A DNA stretch of 64,000 nucleotides from Mycobacteroides immunogenum. Lineage in GTDB: Bacteria > Actinomycetota > Actinomycetes > Mycobacteriales > Mycobacteriaceae. The notes under the pieces are model-generated. The model was given only the letters and a program-made list of their open reading frames with translations. It was not told where the DNA came from and did no database searches. Shown here piece after piece: positions 18,087 to 27,709 of the stretch. Position 1 is the stretch's first letter, and every line of letters begins with the position of its first letter. The position numbers were made by a program, and so were the translations under genes. The stretch lies in NCBI RefSeq assembly GCF_001605725.1, contig NZ_CP011530.1, positions 4,712,001 through 4,776,000 of the forward strand. The letters run 5' to 3'.

Positions 18087-18616
18087 GCAGTGGCCGTATT
18101 CCGTCAGGTGGTCTGCGCGAACTCGGACCGATCAACTGGGTGATCGCCAAGGGCATGGCACGGGCGGTAAACGCCCCGGAGATGCATCTGGCGACCACGC
18201 TCGGGCAGACGGGTCCCAGGTTCTGGCCGTGGCTCGCCTACTCCGGTGCCATCCTGCGGGGCACCAAACTCTCCACCCGCGACACCGAGGTGGTCATCCT
18301 GCGCGTGGCCCACGTACGCGAGTGTGAATACGAACTGCAGCACCACACCCGCATCGCCAAGTCGGCCGGTATCGAGCCGGCGCATCAAGAGCGGATTTTC
18401 GCCGGTGCCAACGCCGAGGGACTCTCCGACAAGGAACGGGCCCTCATCACGGGTGTCGACGAGATCCTTAACACCAGAACACTTTCCGATGAGGCGTGGG
18501 AGGGGCTGTCGAAGTTCCTGGACCGCCGCCAGCTGATCGGATTCTGCCTGCTGACCACTCAGTACGACGGACTGGCCGCCACCATGTCATCGCTGCGGAT
18601 CCCGCTGGATCACTAG
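18083..18616 (+). CDS. carboxymuconolactone decarboxylase/AhpD-like family protein
   Basis: 177-residue all-helical protein of the carboxymuconolactone decarboxylase/AhpD-like fold, like Rv0464c next to M. tuberculosis ramB. The family signature region reads VILRVAHVRECEYELQHHTR: a single conserved Cys followed by Glu and two His, instead of the redox-active CxxC of AhpD. The start is GTG 18083, overlapping the ramB stop as GTGA, so it is co-transcribed and probably translationally coupled. Members of this subfamily often hydrolyse or isomerise small aromatic or lactone compounds, or have unknown activity. Its pairing with ramB is conserved across mycobacteria, but its function is unknown. 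Confidence 0.82.
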   Translation: MSSGRIPSGGLRELGPINWVIAKGMARAVNAPEMHLATTLGQTGPRFWPWLAYSGAILRGTKLSTRDTEVVILRVAHVRECEYELQHHTRIAKSAGIEPAHQERIFAGANAEGLSDKERALITGVDEILNTRTLSDEAWEGLSKFLDRRQLIGFCLLTTQYDGLAATMSSLRIPLDH

Positions 18617-19626
<1,010 letters not shown>

Positions 19627-19627
19627 A

Positions 19628-20047
19628 TCAGTTCTTCTTCTTTCCGCCGGCGGGTTGAGCCGAGGCACCGTTGACCGACTCCGTGTAGTGCGCGACCTTG
19701 AAATCGACCACGCTGAGATCTTCGGTGAGCCGCTCCATGGCGGCCAGAATCCGGACGCGCTGGGCGAAAAGCAGCTCCAAGCGTTCGGCATGCGTTTCCT
19801 CGCCGCCCGCCAGCAGCTCGATGAACCGCCGCATATCGCGTACGGGCATGCCGGTACGGCGCAACCGCAACATCAGCTGAACGCGTTCGATGTCGCCGTC
19901 ACTGAATCGACGTCGGCCACCTCCGTCACGCGGCACCCGCGGAAACAGGCCCTCGCGTTCGAACCAGCGCAGCGCGTCGATCGACAGTCCGGTTTGTTGG
20001 GCGACGTGCGAGATGGGGAAGCCGTTCTGCGGCTCACTGGTGCTCAC
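19628..20047 (-). CDS. MerR-family transcriptional regulator
   Basis: 139-residue MerR-family regulator. The N-terminal winged helix-turn-helix covers residues 10-80 ([40 protein letters not shown]), followed by a dimerisation helix ([20 protein letters not shown]) and a short basic C-terminus. It has no cysteine, so metal or thiol sensing as in MerR/SoxR is unlikely; small-molecule sensing is more probable. The start is GTG 20047, six bases after the -10 hexamer of its own MerR-type promoter. It heads an operon with the aldo/keto reductase one base downstream. Confidence 0.9.
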   Translation of the reverse strand: MSTSEPQNGFPISHVAQQTGLSIDALRWFEREGLFPRVPRDGGGRRRFSDGDIERVQLMLRLRRTGMPVRDMRRFIELLAGGEETHAERLELLFAQRVRILAAMERLTEDLSVVDFKVAHYTESVNGASAQPAGGKKKN

Positions 20048-20053
20048 AGAGCC

Positions 20054-20084
20054 ACGGTAGAACCTGGAGTCAACTCCAGGTCAA
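20054..20084 (-). promoter_or_regulatory. MerR-type promoter with 19-bp spacer and operator dyad
   Basis: On the minus strand, -35 TTGACC (20079-20084) and -10 TACCGT (20054-20059) are separated by 19 bp, the over-long spacing that MerR activators correct by untwisting DNA. The spacer contains the perfect dyad ACCTGGAGT-CA-ACTCCAGGT (20062-20081). The GTG start of the regulator follows six bases after the -10, so the transcript would be leaderless. Confidence 0.8.
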
Positions 20085-20151
20085 GTGACAGATTCGGCGC
20101 AGGACGCCACCAAAGTCGTCGCAGGTACCGACCACGCCACCAGTTGTGCCG

Positions 20152-20157
20152 TTGACA
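20152..20157 (+). promoter_or_regulatory. candidate -35 element for the permease-monooxygenase operon
   Basis: TTGACA, with CACCAT 17 bp downstream at 20175-20180 as a weak -10. It would give a leader of about 90 bases before the permease start at 20277. Confidence 0.3.
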
Positions 20158-20276
20158 CGTTCTTGATGCCACCGCACCATCAGTCCATGCGCTTGGCCCA
20201 GGACTGTAGGTAGGCGCGCAATTTCCTTTGCGCGCTGCCGGTTTCAGCCCACCCCGCCAAGTGAAGGTATCGCCGC

Positions 20277-21815
20277 ATGTCCGCTCCAACCCGAAATCTC
20301 ACCGTCAACGGCCGCTCTCTGCAGACTGCCGACTCCCATGGGCTCCAACGCGACGCCGTCGGTTCTTGGGGAGTCTTCGCGCAGGGCCTCGCGGCGGCAG
20401 CCCCCAGTGTCGCGGTCGCGACGGTGCCGTTTTCCCTGTTCGTGGCCGCCGGGAAAGGCGCGGCCTGGTCGGCGGTGATCGGCCTGGTAGCGGTCGTGTT
20501 GATCGCCACCACCATCAGCTTTCAGGCCAAGCGGACGGTTTCATCGGGCTCGCTGGGCACATACGCCGGCAACGGACTGGGCCCAGGCGCCGCGTACGCG
20601 GCGGGCCTCAGCCTGCTCATCGGGTACATCGGATTCGCCACCACCGGAACGCTGGGCGGCGTGCTGTATTTCGAATCATTCCTTGAATCCCTCGGCATCC
20701 ATTCCGAGGCAACATGGTTCAAGCTCATCTTGGTCGCGGCGGTGGTCGCGCTAGCCGTGTACCTCCCCTATCGCGGGGTATCCATCTCGGCCAAGTACGA
20801 GCTCATCTTCGAAATCATCGCCACCGCACTGATTCTCATCATCATCGTGGCCTCATACATCAGCTACGGCTGGCGCATCGATACCGAGCAGTGGGCACTG
20901 AGCAACCTGGGCAACAGCACCACCTTCATCGCGGCCGTCACCGCGGTGGGCGCCTACGCGGGATTCGAGAGCGTGGCGTCCCTTGGTGCCGAGTCCCGGG
21001 ACGCGCACCGCACGATCGCCCGGTCACTGTTGCGTGTCGTCCTGATCATCGGCGTGCTGTACATCCTGGCCACCTACCCACAGATTCTGCAATTCCGAAA
21101 CATCGACGGCGACAGCGCAATCCTGCCGCAGGTCGCCACGAACTCCGGTGTCGCATGGGCCATCTACCCAATAAGCCTCGCGGTGACCATCGCATTCATC
21201 GTGTTCGTCACCGCGGTGATCAACTCGGCCGCCCGGGGCCTGTTCACGCTGGCCCACGAGGGCGCACTGCCGGCAGCACTCACTCGGGTGCACCCGTCCT
21301 ACAAGACCCCTGTCGCCGGGATCTTCCTCATCGGGATCATCGCGACGGCATTCTCCGTCACCGCCACACTCAGCTCGGTCGGCCGCCTGGTATTCGATGT
21401 CTACGGAAACTACGTGGCCAACTGGGGATTTCTGATCAGCTATCTGCTCGTCGTGGTAGCCACACCCATCTGGTTGTACCGCATCAAGGCACTCACCCCG
21501 GCCCGGCTGGCAGTATCGACCGCGGCCACCCTGGCCATCGGGTACGTGATCTTCAGTAATTTCTATCCGGTCCCCGAGTTCCCGTTCAACATCCTGCCGC
21601 TCATCTTCGGCGCGATTCTGCTCGCCGGACTGCTGCGCTACTGGTACCTGCGCGCCCGGCATCCCGAAGTCGCAGCCCGGATCGGCTCCATCCAAACGCT
21701 TTCCGAATCAGAAAAAGAGCGGCTGGCCGAACTCGGCATTCTCGAAGTCCTCCACGAAGAACCCTCATCCGAACCCGTACCCGATCCCGCTGACACAGGA
21801 GCTCTCGTCAAATGA
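20277..21815 (+). CDS. APC-superfamily amino-acid permease
   Basis: 512-residue amino acid-polyamine-organocation permease with about twelve hydrophobic segments. The first membrane segment carries the family motif in SVAVATVPFSLFVAAGKGAA, and the third region has SSGSLGTYAGNGLGPGAAYA. GFESVASLGAESRDAHRTIARS corresponds to the conserved cytoplasmic loop. The last 60 residues are hydrophilic, Glu/Pro-rich and cytoplasmic. The start at ATG 20277 has GAAGG upstream. It is the first gene of a four-gene operon with two flavin monooxygenases and an Eis-type acetyltransferase, and overlaps the next start as ATGA. The substrate is probably an amino acid or amine processed by the downstream enzymes. 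Confidence 0.88.
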   Translation: MSAPTRNLTVNGRSLQTADSHGLQRDAVGSWGVFAQGLAAAAPSVAVATVPFSLFVAAGKGAAWSAVIGLVAVVLIATTISFQAKRTVSSGSLGTYAGNGLGPGAAYAAGLSLLIGYIGFATTGTLGGVLYFESFLESLGIHSEATWFKLILVAAVVALAVYLPYRGVSISAKYELIFEIIATALILIIIVASYISYGWRIDTEQWALSNLGNSTTFIAAVTAVGAYAGFESVASLGAESRDAHRTIARSLLRVVLIIGVLYILATYPQILQFRNIDGDSAILPQVATNSGVAWAIYPISLAVTIAFIVFVTAVINSAARGLFTLAHEGALPAALTRVHPSYKTPVAGIFLIGIIATAFSVTATLSSVGRLVFDVYGNYVANWGFLISYLLVVVATPIWLYRIKALTPARLAVSTAATLAIGYVIFSNFYPVPEFPFNILPLIFGAILLAGLLRYWYLRARHPEVAARIGSIQTLSESEKERLAELGILEVLHEEPSSEPVPDPADTGALVK

Positions 21816-23080
21816 CTGCCGCCACCACCTCGCCCGTTCTTGCCTATCAGACAGTCAGCGACACCGAGTTCTCCGCGTGGAAAGAAGTCGCCCAACGCGT
21901 CGCCGACGACCTGGCGGCCACCGCGCTGATCCGCGACCGCGCCAACCAGAACCCCCTGGCCGAGATTGAGCTGCTGCGCCGCAACGGCCTGCTTTCCTTC
22001 ACCACCGCGCGCGAATTCGGCGGCGCTGGAGGGAGTCTGACGCAGGCGCTGCAACTGAGCCGCATCATCGCGGCGGCCGACGGATCGATCGGGCAGCTAT
22101 TGGTCTATCACTACTCCAACGGAGTATGGACCTACATTCTCGGGTCAGCCGCACAGCGCGAATACATCGCACGTGGCGTGGGCGAGCACGGATGGTTCCA
22201 GGGCAGTGTCAGCAATCCACGTGACCCGGGCATCACAGTGACCCGGACCGACGAAGGCTACCGGGTCAACGGCAAACGGACCTTCGCCACCGGGGTCGCG
22301 ATTGCCGACCTGATCACGGTCCTGCTCTATGAGACGGAGCCCATCAACGCGATCATCCCCGGCGACCGGGACGGATTGCGATTCAACGATGACTGGGACA
22401 ATCTGGGACAGCGGCTTACCGCAAGCGGCAGTGTGGAATTCGATAACGTTCTGCTGCGCCACGACGAGGTGCTGACCGGCCTGGATGAGTACTCGGGAGC
22501 CGACGGATCGCGCGAACGTCGCGACGGCCTGCGCGCATTGTTCAGCCAACTGATCTTCGTGCATCTGTACCTGGGCATCGCCGATGGCGCGCTCGCCGCA
22601 GGCGTGGCCTATATACGAGACAAGGGCCGGCCCTGGCCAGAGGCACACTCCACCGACGTGACGGACGACCCGTACCATCAGCAGCTGCTGGGCCGCCTAT
22701 CGGCAGGAGTCGCCGCGGGCATCGCCCTGGCCGATTCCGTCACAAGGGAATTCGAAGAAGCACTGGCATGGGGCCACGCGCCGACCGAGGCCCAATGGGG
22801 TGCGCTGGCAATCCGGGTGGATCAAGCCAAATCCGTCGCCACCGAGGTGTCCCTGGACGTGACGCACAACATCTATCAGGCCACCGGCGCCCGGTCGACC
22901 GCCAACTCCGTTGGTTTGGACATCTATTGGCGCAATGCGCGCACGCACACCACGCATGACCCGCTGCCGTACCGTCAGCGCGAGATCGGACGGCACCTGC
23001 TGACCGACGAATGGCCCTCACCGCGCAGCCTCAACGGCCTGGGGCGTCTCGCCGACACGACACAGGGCAAGAAGCCGTGA
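21812..23080 (+). CDS. DszC/SfnB-like acyl-CoA-dehydrogenase-fold flavin monooxygenase
   Basis: 422-residue enzyme of the acyl-CoA dehydrogenase fold in the DszC/SfnB branch, which are reduced-flavin-dependent monooxygenases rather than dehydrogenases. The N-terminal helical domain contains REFGGAGGSLTQALQLSRII, the middle beta domain GSVSNPRDPGITVTRTDEGY, and the C-terminal end WRNARTHTTHDPLPYRQREI, the His-rich terminus typical of this branch. It would use FMNH2 from a separate flavin reductase, which is not encoded nearby. It overlaps the permease stop by ATGA and the following acetyltransferase start by GTGA, so the three are translationally linked. Likely reaction: oxygenation at sulfur or nitrogen of a small organic compound. 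Confidence 0.82.
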   Translation: MTAATTSPVLAYQTVSDTEFSAWKEVAQRVADDLAATALIRDRANQNPLAEIELLRRNGLLSFTTAREFGGAGGSLTQALQLSRIIAAADGSIGQLLVYHYSNGVWTYILGSAAQREYIARGVGEHGWFQGSVSNPRDPGITVTRTDEGYRVNGKRTFATGVAIADLITVLLYETEPINAIIPGDRDGLRFNDDWDNLGQRLTASGSVEFDNVLLRHDEVLTGLDEYSGADGSRERRDGLRALFSQLIFVHLYLGIADGALAAGVAYIRDKGRPWPEAHSTDVTDDPYHQQLLGRLSAGVAAGIALADSVTREFEEALAWGHAPTEAQWGALAIRVDQAKSVATEVSLDVTHNIYQATGARSTANSVGLDIYWRNARTHTTHDPLPYRQREIGRHLLTDEWPSPRSLNGLGRLADTTQGKKP

Positions 23081-24258
23081 CAGATATCCGTTCCCTGCAG
23101 ACCGACGCGGAGCGCGAGCGGGCCTTCACGGTGTTCTGGCGCGCCATGGTCGGATTGCCGCCGCTGGGCGATGTCCCGGTGGACGAATTGTTGGAAGCCG
23201 GGCGATATGTGGGCGCGTTTGAGCGCGCAGAACTGGTCGGCGGCGCGGACTCGTACACCAGCTGGCTCACGGTTCCCGGCGGAACGCGGGTTCCACACGC
23301 GGCGGTCACGCATATCGGGGTGCTACCTACACATACCCGGCGTGGCATCCTCACCTCACTGATCACCCGGCAGCTCACCGATATCGCCGGGCGCGGCGAG
23401 ATTGTCGCCAGCCTGCGGGCATCCGAAGCGGTGATCTACCGCCGCTTCGGCTACGGGATAGCCACCAGCACTGCCACCTACCGCGTTCAGCGGCGGCGCG
23501 CGGCGCCACTGAACCCCGTCGACTCCGGAGATGTCACCCTGCTCGATGCGGGGGCATCGCCCCAACAACTCGCCTCGATCTATGAAAGGGCCGCGTGGAC
23601 CGGAGCGGTCGCACGCCCGCCGCAGTGGTGGCGGTTTCATGAGCTGTTCGATGCCGCGCACCCCGGCAAGCCTTACGTCGTCACACACCCGGATGGTTAC
23701 GTAACGTACCGCCCGCAGGACACGGACGAATGGTTTGCCAGCAGCGCGCGCACCATATTCGTCGATGATCTTGTCGCACATAGTGATCACGCATATCGGG
23801 CACTGGTCGGACATCTACTCGACCTGGACCTGGTGGACATCATCGAATTCGGCCCACGCCCCATCGACGACCCGCTTCCCCAGCTCGTGGCCGACCCCCG
23901 TGCGGTGACGGTCTCCGGTATCCGGGACGAGACGTGGCTGCGGCTGGTTGATGTCGAGGCCGCGTTGGCGGCCCGTACCTACGCGGACAGTGCGCCCGTG
24001 GTGATCGAGGTACACGACACCTTGCTCCCGCACAACGCCGCGCGGTTCTCCGTCAGCTCCGACAAGGTGCGGCGCACCCAGCACACTCCTGACCTGTCGG
24101 TGGATGTCGCCGCTCTCGGATCGATCTATCTGGGGGGCAACACCTGGACCGGGCTACGGCGCGCTGGCCTGGTAACCGCGCAGTCGCCGGGCGCGATCGA
24201 TGCCGCCGACGCGCTCTTTTCCACCAGCACAAAGCCATTCGCCGGTACAAACTTCTAG
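23077..24258 (+). CDS. eis1: Eis-family GNAT N-acetyltransferase
   Basis: 393-residue protein of the Eis (enhanced intracellular survival) family: two GNAT domains plus a sterol-carrier-like C-terminal domain. The acetyl-CoA loop is GVLPTHTRRGILTSL near residues 77-91. The region AVIYRRFGYGIA holds the catalytic tyrosine equivalent, and the protein ends GTNF, whose terminal carboxylate is part of the active site in M. tuberculosis Eis. The start is GTG 23077, overlapping the upstream stop as GTGA. It appears to correspond to M. abscessus Eis1 (MAB_4124 from memory), which differs from the drug-resistance enzyme Eis2. Its place between two flavin monooxygenases points to a metabolic amine or amino-acid substrate. 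Confidence 0.85.
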   Translation: MTDIRSLQTDAERERAFTVFWRAMVGLPPLGDVPVDELLEAGRYVGAFERAELVGGADSYTSWLTVPGGTRVPHAAVTHIGVLPTHTRRGILTSLITRQLTDIAGRGEIVASLRASEAVIYRRFGYGIATSTATYRVQRRRAAPLNPVDSGDVTLLDAGASPQQLASIYERAAWTGAVARPPQWWRFHELFDAAHPGKPYVVTHPDGYVTYRPQDTDEWFASSARTIFVDDLVAHSDHAYRALVGHLLDLDLVDIIEFGPRPIDDPLPQLVADPRAVTVSGIRDETWLRLVDVEAALAARTYADSAPVVIEVHDTLLPHNAARFSVSSDKVRRTQHTPDLSVDVAALGSIYLGGNTWTGLRRAGLVTAQSPGAIDAADALFSTSTKPFAGTNF

Positions 24259-24267
24259 GAGTCCGCA

Positions 24268-25599
24268 GTGCCATCGACGAGCGATCGCCAACTTCACCTA
24301 CTTGCCTTCGGTAACGTGCGCGCGGGCGGCGCCTGGCGACTACCCGGGGTGCGGAACGGCCCGGCCAACCAGCTGAACACCTTGGTCGCCACCGCGAAGG
24401 CGGCCGAAGCGGCCAAGTTCGACGCCATCTTCTTCGCCGACGGCCTCAACTTTGGCCCGGAGGCAACCTGGGCGCACAAATCCACAGAAGACTTCGAACC
24501 GCTCACGGCCACCTCATATCTGGCCGCGGTCACCGACCGGCTGGGGTTGGTGGTCACCGGCTCGTCAACCTTTCAGCCGCCGTATCATCTGGCCCGCCAA
24601 CTGTTATCGCTCGACCATCTGAGCGCTGGGCGCGCCGGATGGAACCTGGTGACCAGCTTCGCGCAGGCCGCCGCCGCCAACTTCGGCGAGCGGGGCTTTC
24701 TTCCGCACGACGAACGCTATCGACTGGCCGAGGAAACCCTACAGGTGGTGAAGGCGCTGTGGCATTCCCTGGACCCGGACACCGTCGTTGAGGATCGCGA
24801 GACGGGAATCTACAGCGATGTCAACAAAATTCACGTCACCAACCACGACGGAGAGTTCCACAAGGTCAAGGGGCCGCTCGGCGTCACACCGTCTCGCCAA
24901 GGCCAGCCGGTGATCTTTCAGGCGGGGTCCTCAACCACGGGTAGGGGCTTCGCCGCCAAACACGCCGAGGTGGTCTTTACCGGACAAACCGATATCGACC
25001 GCGCCAAGAACTTCTACCGGCAGCTCGGTCGCGAGGCCCGCACCGCCGGACGAGCCTTCGGTCCTCTGATCACTCCCTCACTCGGCGTGGTCGTCGGATC
25101 CACCGAGGCCGAGGCACTTGCCGCGGAAAGCACCGTCTATGAACACTTCATCCCCGAGTATCAAGCCGGGTGGCTACTCGAAGTTGACGTCGACGTCGTC
25201 GGGGCCGACCTGGACGGACCGGTGCCCGCAGCGGCGTTCCCGGATAGCACCGAAACCCACCAGACAGCCCTGGCTGGGTACAAACACCTTGCCACCGTGG
25301 GTAACCCGACAGTCCGCGAGTTCCTCTACCGCACGCTGAACGCCTTCGGCACCCGGTTTGTCGGTTCCGCTGACCAGGTAGCCGATCAGATCGAGTCGTG
25401 GTTCACCGAGGAAGCGGCCGACGGCTTCATTCTGAGCACCTCCGGATTGCCCGGACAGTTCGAACTGTTCACCGAGCATGTGGTACCCATCCTGGTGCGC
25501 CGCGGGCTTTTCCGCGCGGAGTACACGGGGTCGACCCTGCGCGAGCATCTGGGCTTGCCGTGGCCCGCGCCGGTGCGCACACCCGCCCTGCTCGCCTGA
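24268..25599 (+). CDS. NtaA/SnaA/DszA-type LLM-class flavin monooxygenase
   Basis: 443-residue luciferase-like monooxygenase of the NtaA/SnaA/DszA/SoxA subfamily, using FMNH2 and oxygen. Visible family segments are FDAIFFADGLNFGPE, LSLDHLSAGRAGWNLVTSF, GERGFLPHDERY and VIFQAGSSTTGRGFAAKHAE. Relatives cleave C-S or C-N bonds in sulfones, nitrilotriacetate and S-substituted N-acetylcysteines. It begins nine bases after the eis stop and ends the operon. Its 3' end is only three bases from the convergent carbonic anhydrase gene. A flavin reductase partner is missing from the window. Confidence 0.88.
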   Translation: MPSTSDRQLHLLAFGNVRAGGAWRLPGVRNGPANQLNTLVATAKAAEAAKFDAIFFADGLNFGPEATWAHKSTEDFEPLTATSYLAAVTDRLGLVVTGSSTFQPPYHLARQLLSLDHLSAGRAGWNLVTSFAQAAAANFGERGFLPHDERYRLAEETLQVVKALWHSLDPDTVVEDRETGIYSDVNKIHVTNHDGEFHKVKGPLGVTPSRQGQPVIFQAGSSTTGRGFAAKHAEVVFTGQTDIDRAKNFYRQLGREARTAGRAFGPLITPSLGVVVGSTEAEALAAESTVYEHFIPEYQAGWLLEVDVDVVGADLDGPVPAAAFPDSTETHQTALAGYKHLATVGNPTVREFLYRTLNAFGTRFVGSADQVADQIESWFTEEAADGFILSTSGLPGQFELFTEHVVPILVRRGLFRAEYTGSTLREHLGLPWPAPVRTPALLA

Positions 25600-25602
25600 G
25601 CG

Positions 25603-26103
25603 CTACGGTGCCGCCGTGACCTCACGCAATGTTCCGTCGGTGACGTCGTACACAAAGCCGCGCACGCTGCTCTTGCGCGGTATGAACGGGTCAGCCGTGA
25701 TCCGCGCGAGGGATTGCCGCACATCTTCGTCCAGATCGGTGAAGGCTTCCGCAGACCAGGCGGGCTTGATGCCGATCTCGTCCTGAATCGCCCGCTTGAA
25801 CCCGTCGTCGGTGAAGGTCAGCATTCCGCAATCGGTGTGGTGGATGAGGATGATCTCCTCGGTACCCAACAGCCGCTGCGAGATGGCCAGCGACCGGATC
25901 TCGTCCTCGGTGATCACTCCGCCCGCGTTGCGGATGACATGCGCGTCGCCCTCGGTAAGGCCCAGCAGCCCATACGGATTCAGCCGAGCGTCCATGCACG
26001 CGACGACGGCCACCTTGCGGCCCGGAGGCAGCGGCAGCGCGCCCTTGTCGAAGCTGGCCGCGTAGGCCTGCGCATTCTTCAGCAGTTCGTCTGTGGTGGA
26101 CAT
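25603..26103 (-). CDS. beta-class carbonic anhydrase
   Basis: 166-residue beta-carbonic anhydrase, interconverting CO2 and bicarbonate in the cytoplasm. Zinc ligands are Cys36 in VACMDAR, His89 and Cys92 in HHTDCGM; the Asp38-Arg40 dyad is present and RNAGGVITEDEIRSL is conserved. Length and sequence fit the small mycobacterial type of Rv1284. The start is ATG 26103, six bases after a TAGCTT hexamer with no Shine-Dalgarno, so the mRNA is probably leaderless. It is a separate unit from lpdC, which ends 125 bases upstream on the same strand. Confidence 0.92.
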   Translation of the reverse strand: MSTTDELLKNAQAYAASFDKGALPLPPGRKVAVVACMDARLNPYGLLGLTEGDAHVIRNAGGVITEDEIRSLAISQRLLGTEEIILIHHTDCGMLTFTDDGFKRAIQDEIGIKPAWSAEAFTDLDEDVRQSLARITADPFIPRKSSVRGFVYDVTDGTLREVTAAP

Positions 26104-26109
26104 GGCGCG

Positions 26110-26115
26110 AAGCTA
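26110..26115 (-). promoter_or_regulatory. -10 hexamer of a leaderless carbonic anhydrase promoter
   Basis: TAGCTT on the minus strand followed by six bases and the ATG at 26103. Confidence 0.45.
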
Positions 26116-26170
26116 TGCGCAGACACGCATCCGGTCAACGGTTACAAGCGATCTGATCTCAGCCCACCGG

Positions 26171-26217
26171 CAGACACGTAGTGCACGCACCATGGCGGGG
26201 TAGGCACTACGTGTCTG
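26171..26217. terminator. 14-bp perfect inverted repeat downstream of lpdC
   Basis: CAGACACGTAGTGC at 26171-26184 and GCACTACGTGTCTG at 26204-26217, with a 19-base loop. It begins eleven bases beyond the lpdC stop, so it probably ends the lpdC transcript and insulates the carbonic anhydrase gene. No U tract is present. Its long loop and perfect arms also resemble a dispersed palindromic element. Confidence 0.65.
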
Positions 26218-26227
26218 GGGCCAACAA

Positions 26228-27625
26228 CTAGAAGTTGATCATGTGGCCCGCGAGGCCGTGGAACGCTTCCTGCAGCGCCTCGGACAACGTGGGGTGCGTG
26301 TGCACGTTGCGGGTCAATTCGTTGACGGTCAGATCCCACTTCTGTGCCAGCGTGAGCTCAGGCAACAGCTCGGAGACATCGGGGCCGATCAGATGTCCGC
26401 CGATCAGCTCGCCGTACTTGGCGTCCGCGATCAGCTTGACGAAACCGGTCGGATCGGCGAGACCGTGCGCCTTTCCGTTCGCGGTGAAGGGGAACTTGGC
26501 GACCTTGACGTCGTATCCCTCGGCACGGGCCTGTTCCTCGGTGAGCCCGAAGCTGGCCACCTGCGGCTGGCAGAACGTGGCCCGGGGCATCATCCGGTAG
26601 TCGCCAAGTTCCAAAGTCTCTGCACCGGCGATGGTTTCTGCGGCAACCACGGCCTGCGCCTCGGCGACGTGCGCCAGTTGCAGCTTGGAGGTCACATCGC
26701 CAATCGCGTAGATGTGCGGCACATTGGTGCGCATCCGCTCGTCGATGGCGATCGCCCCACGGTCGGTCAGCGCCACCCCGGTGTTCTCCAAACCGAAGCC
26801 CTCGACGTTCGGCGCGAACCCGATGGCCTGCAACACCTTATCCGCGACGAGCTCGGTTTCCTGCCCGTCCTTGCTCACCTTGACCGTCACCTGTGAACCG
26901 CTATCGGTAATCGACTCGACCTTGGTACCGGTGAGGATTTTGACGCCCAGCTTCTTGTACTGCTTCTCGATCTCCTTGGACACCTCGGCGTCCTCGTTGG
27001 GCAGGGCCCGTGGCAGGAACTCCACGATGGTGACGTCGACGCCGTAGTTCTTGAGCACGTAGGCGAACTCCATACCAATGGCGCCCGCGCCGGCGATGAT
27101 GATCGAGCCGGGCAGCTCACGGCTGAGGATCTGCTTCTCGTAGGTGACCACGTTCTCCGATAGCGAGGTCCCCGGTACCAGCCGCACACTGCTGCCGGTG
27201 GCAATGATCACGTTCGTGAAGGTCAACGTCTCGGTGGCGCCGTCGGCCTTCGTGACCGTCAGGGTGCTGGCGTCGGTGAAAGTACCGACGCCCTCGTACT
27301 CGGTGATCTTGTTCTTCTTCATCAGGAAGTGCACACCAGCCACGCGACCCTCGGCGACCTTGCGGCTGCGATCGAATGCCGCACCGAAATCAAAGGTGGC
27401 CTCACCGCTGATGCCGAAGGTCTTGGCTTCCTTGGTGAAGATGTGGGCCAGCTCCGCGTTTCGCAGCAGCGCCTTGGAGGGAATACACCCGACATTGAGG
27501 CACACGCCGCCCCAATACTTCTCCTCGACGATGGCTGTCTTCAAGCCCAGCTGGGCAGCGCGAATGGCCGCGACATAACCACCGGGACCGGCTCCGAGAA
27601 CGACGACGTCATAGTGTGCAGTCAC
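26228..27625 (-). CDS. lpdC: dihydrolipoamide dehydrogenase (E3)
   Basis: 465-residue flavoprotein that reoxidises lipoyl groups with NAD+, serving pyruvate and other 2-oxoacid dehydrogenases and, in M. tuberculosis, the peroxynitrite reductase/peroxidase complex. The FAD loop is [10 protein letters not shown] near residue 11, the redox disulfide is Cys42/Cys47 in [13 protein letters not shown], the NAD loop is [14 protein letters not shown], and the C-terminal active-site motif is HTHPTLSE. The start is GTG 27625 (protein begins [10 protein letters not shown]), matching Rv0462. A TAGTGT hexamer seven bases upstream suggests a leaderless mRNA. Confidence 0.96.
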   Translation of the reverse strand: MTAHYDVVVLGAGPGGYVAAIRAAQLGLKTAIVEEKYWGGVCLNVGCIPSKALLRNAELAHIFTKEAKTFGISGEATFDFGAAFDRSRKVAEGRVAGVHFLMKKNKITEYEGVGTFTDASTLTVTKADGATETLTFTNVIIATGSSVRLVPGTSLSENVVTYEKQILSRELPGSIIIAGAGAIGMEFAYVLKNYGVDVTIVEFLPRALPNEDAEVSKEIEKQYKKLGVKILTGTKVESITDSGSQVTVKVSKDGQETELVADKVLQAIGFAPNVEGFGLENTGVALTDRGAIAIDERMRTNVPHIYAIGDVTSKLQLAHVAEAQAVVAAETIAGAETLELGDYRMMPRATFCQPQVASFGLTEEQARAEGYDVKVAKFPFTANGKAHGLADPTGFVKLIADAKYGELIGGHLIGPDVSELLPELTLAQKWDLTVNELTRNVHTHPTLSEALQEAFHGLAGHMINF

Positions 27626-27632
27626 GAACTCC

Positions 27633-27638
27633 ACACTA
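27633..27638 (-). promoter_or_regulatory. -10 hexamer of a leaderless lpdC promoter
   Basis: TAGTGT on the minus strand, seven bases before GTG 27625. No Shine-Dalgarno precedes the GTG. Confidence 0.45.
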
Positions 27639-27656
27639 GTAGGGCGGAGATTGCAC

Positions 27657-27678
27657 GGGAGAGTGAACTCCCTCTCCC
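27657..27678 (-). terminator. hairpin downstream of the 27710-28498 gene
   Basis: GGGAGAG at 27657-27663 and CTCTCCC at 27672-27678 with an 8-base loop. It is 32 bases past the stop of the membrane-protein gene and just before the lpdC promoter. A second small hairpin, CGGGCG/CGCCCG at 27700-27718, overlaps the stop codon. Confidence 0.55.
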
Positions 27679-27709
27679 CGGGCGCGGATGAAAACCAAGC
27701 GGGCGAAAA

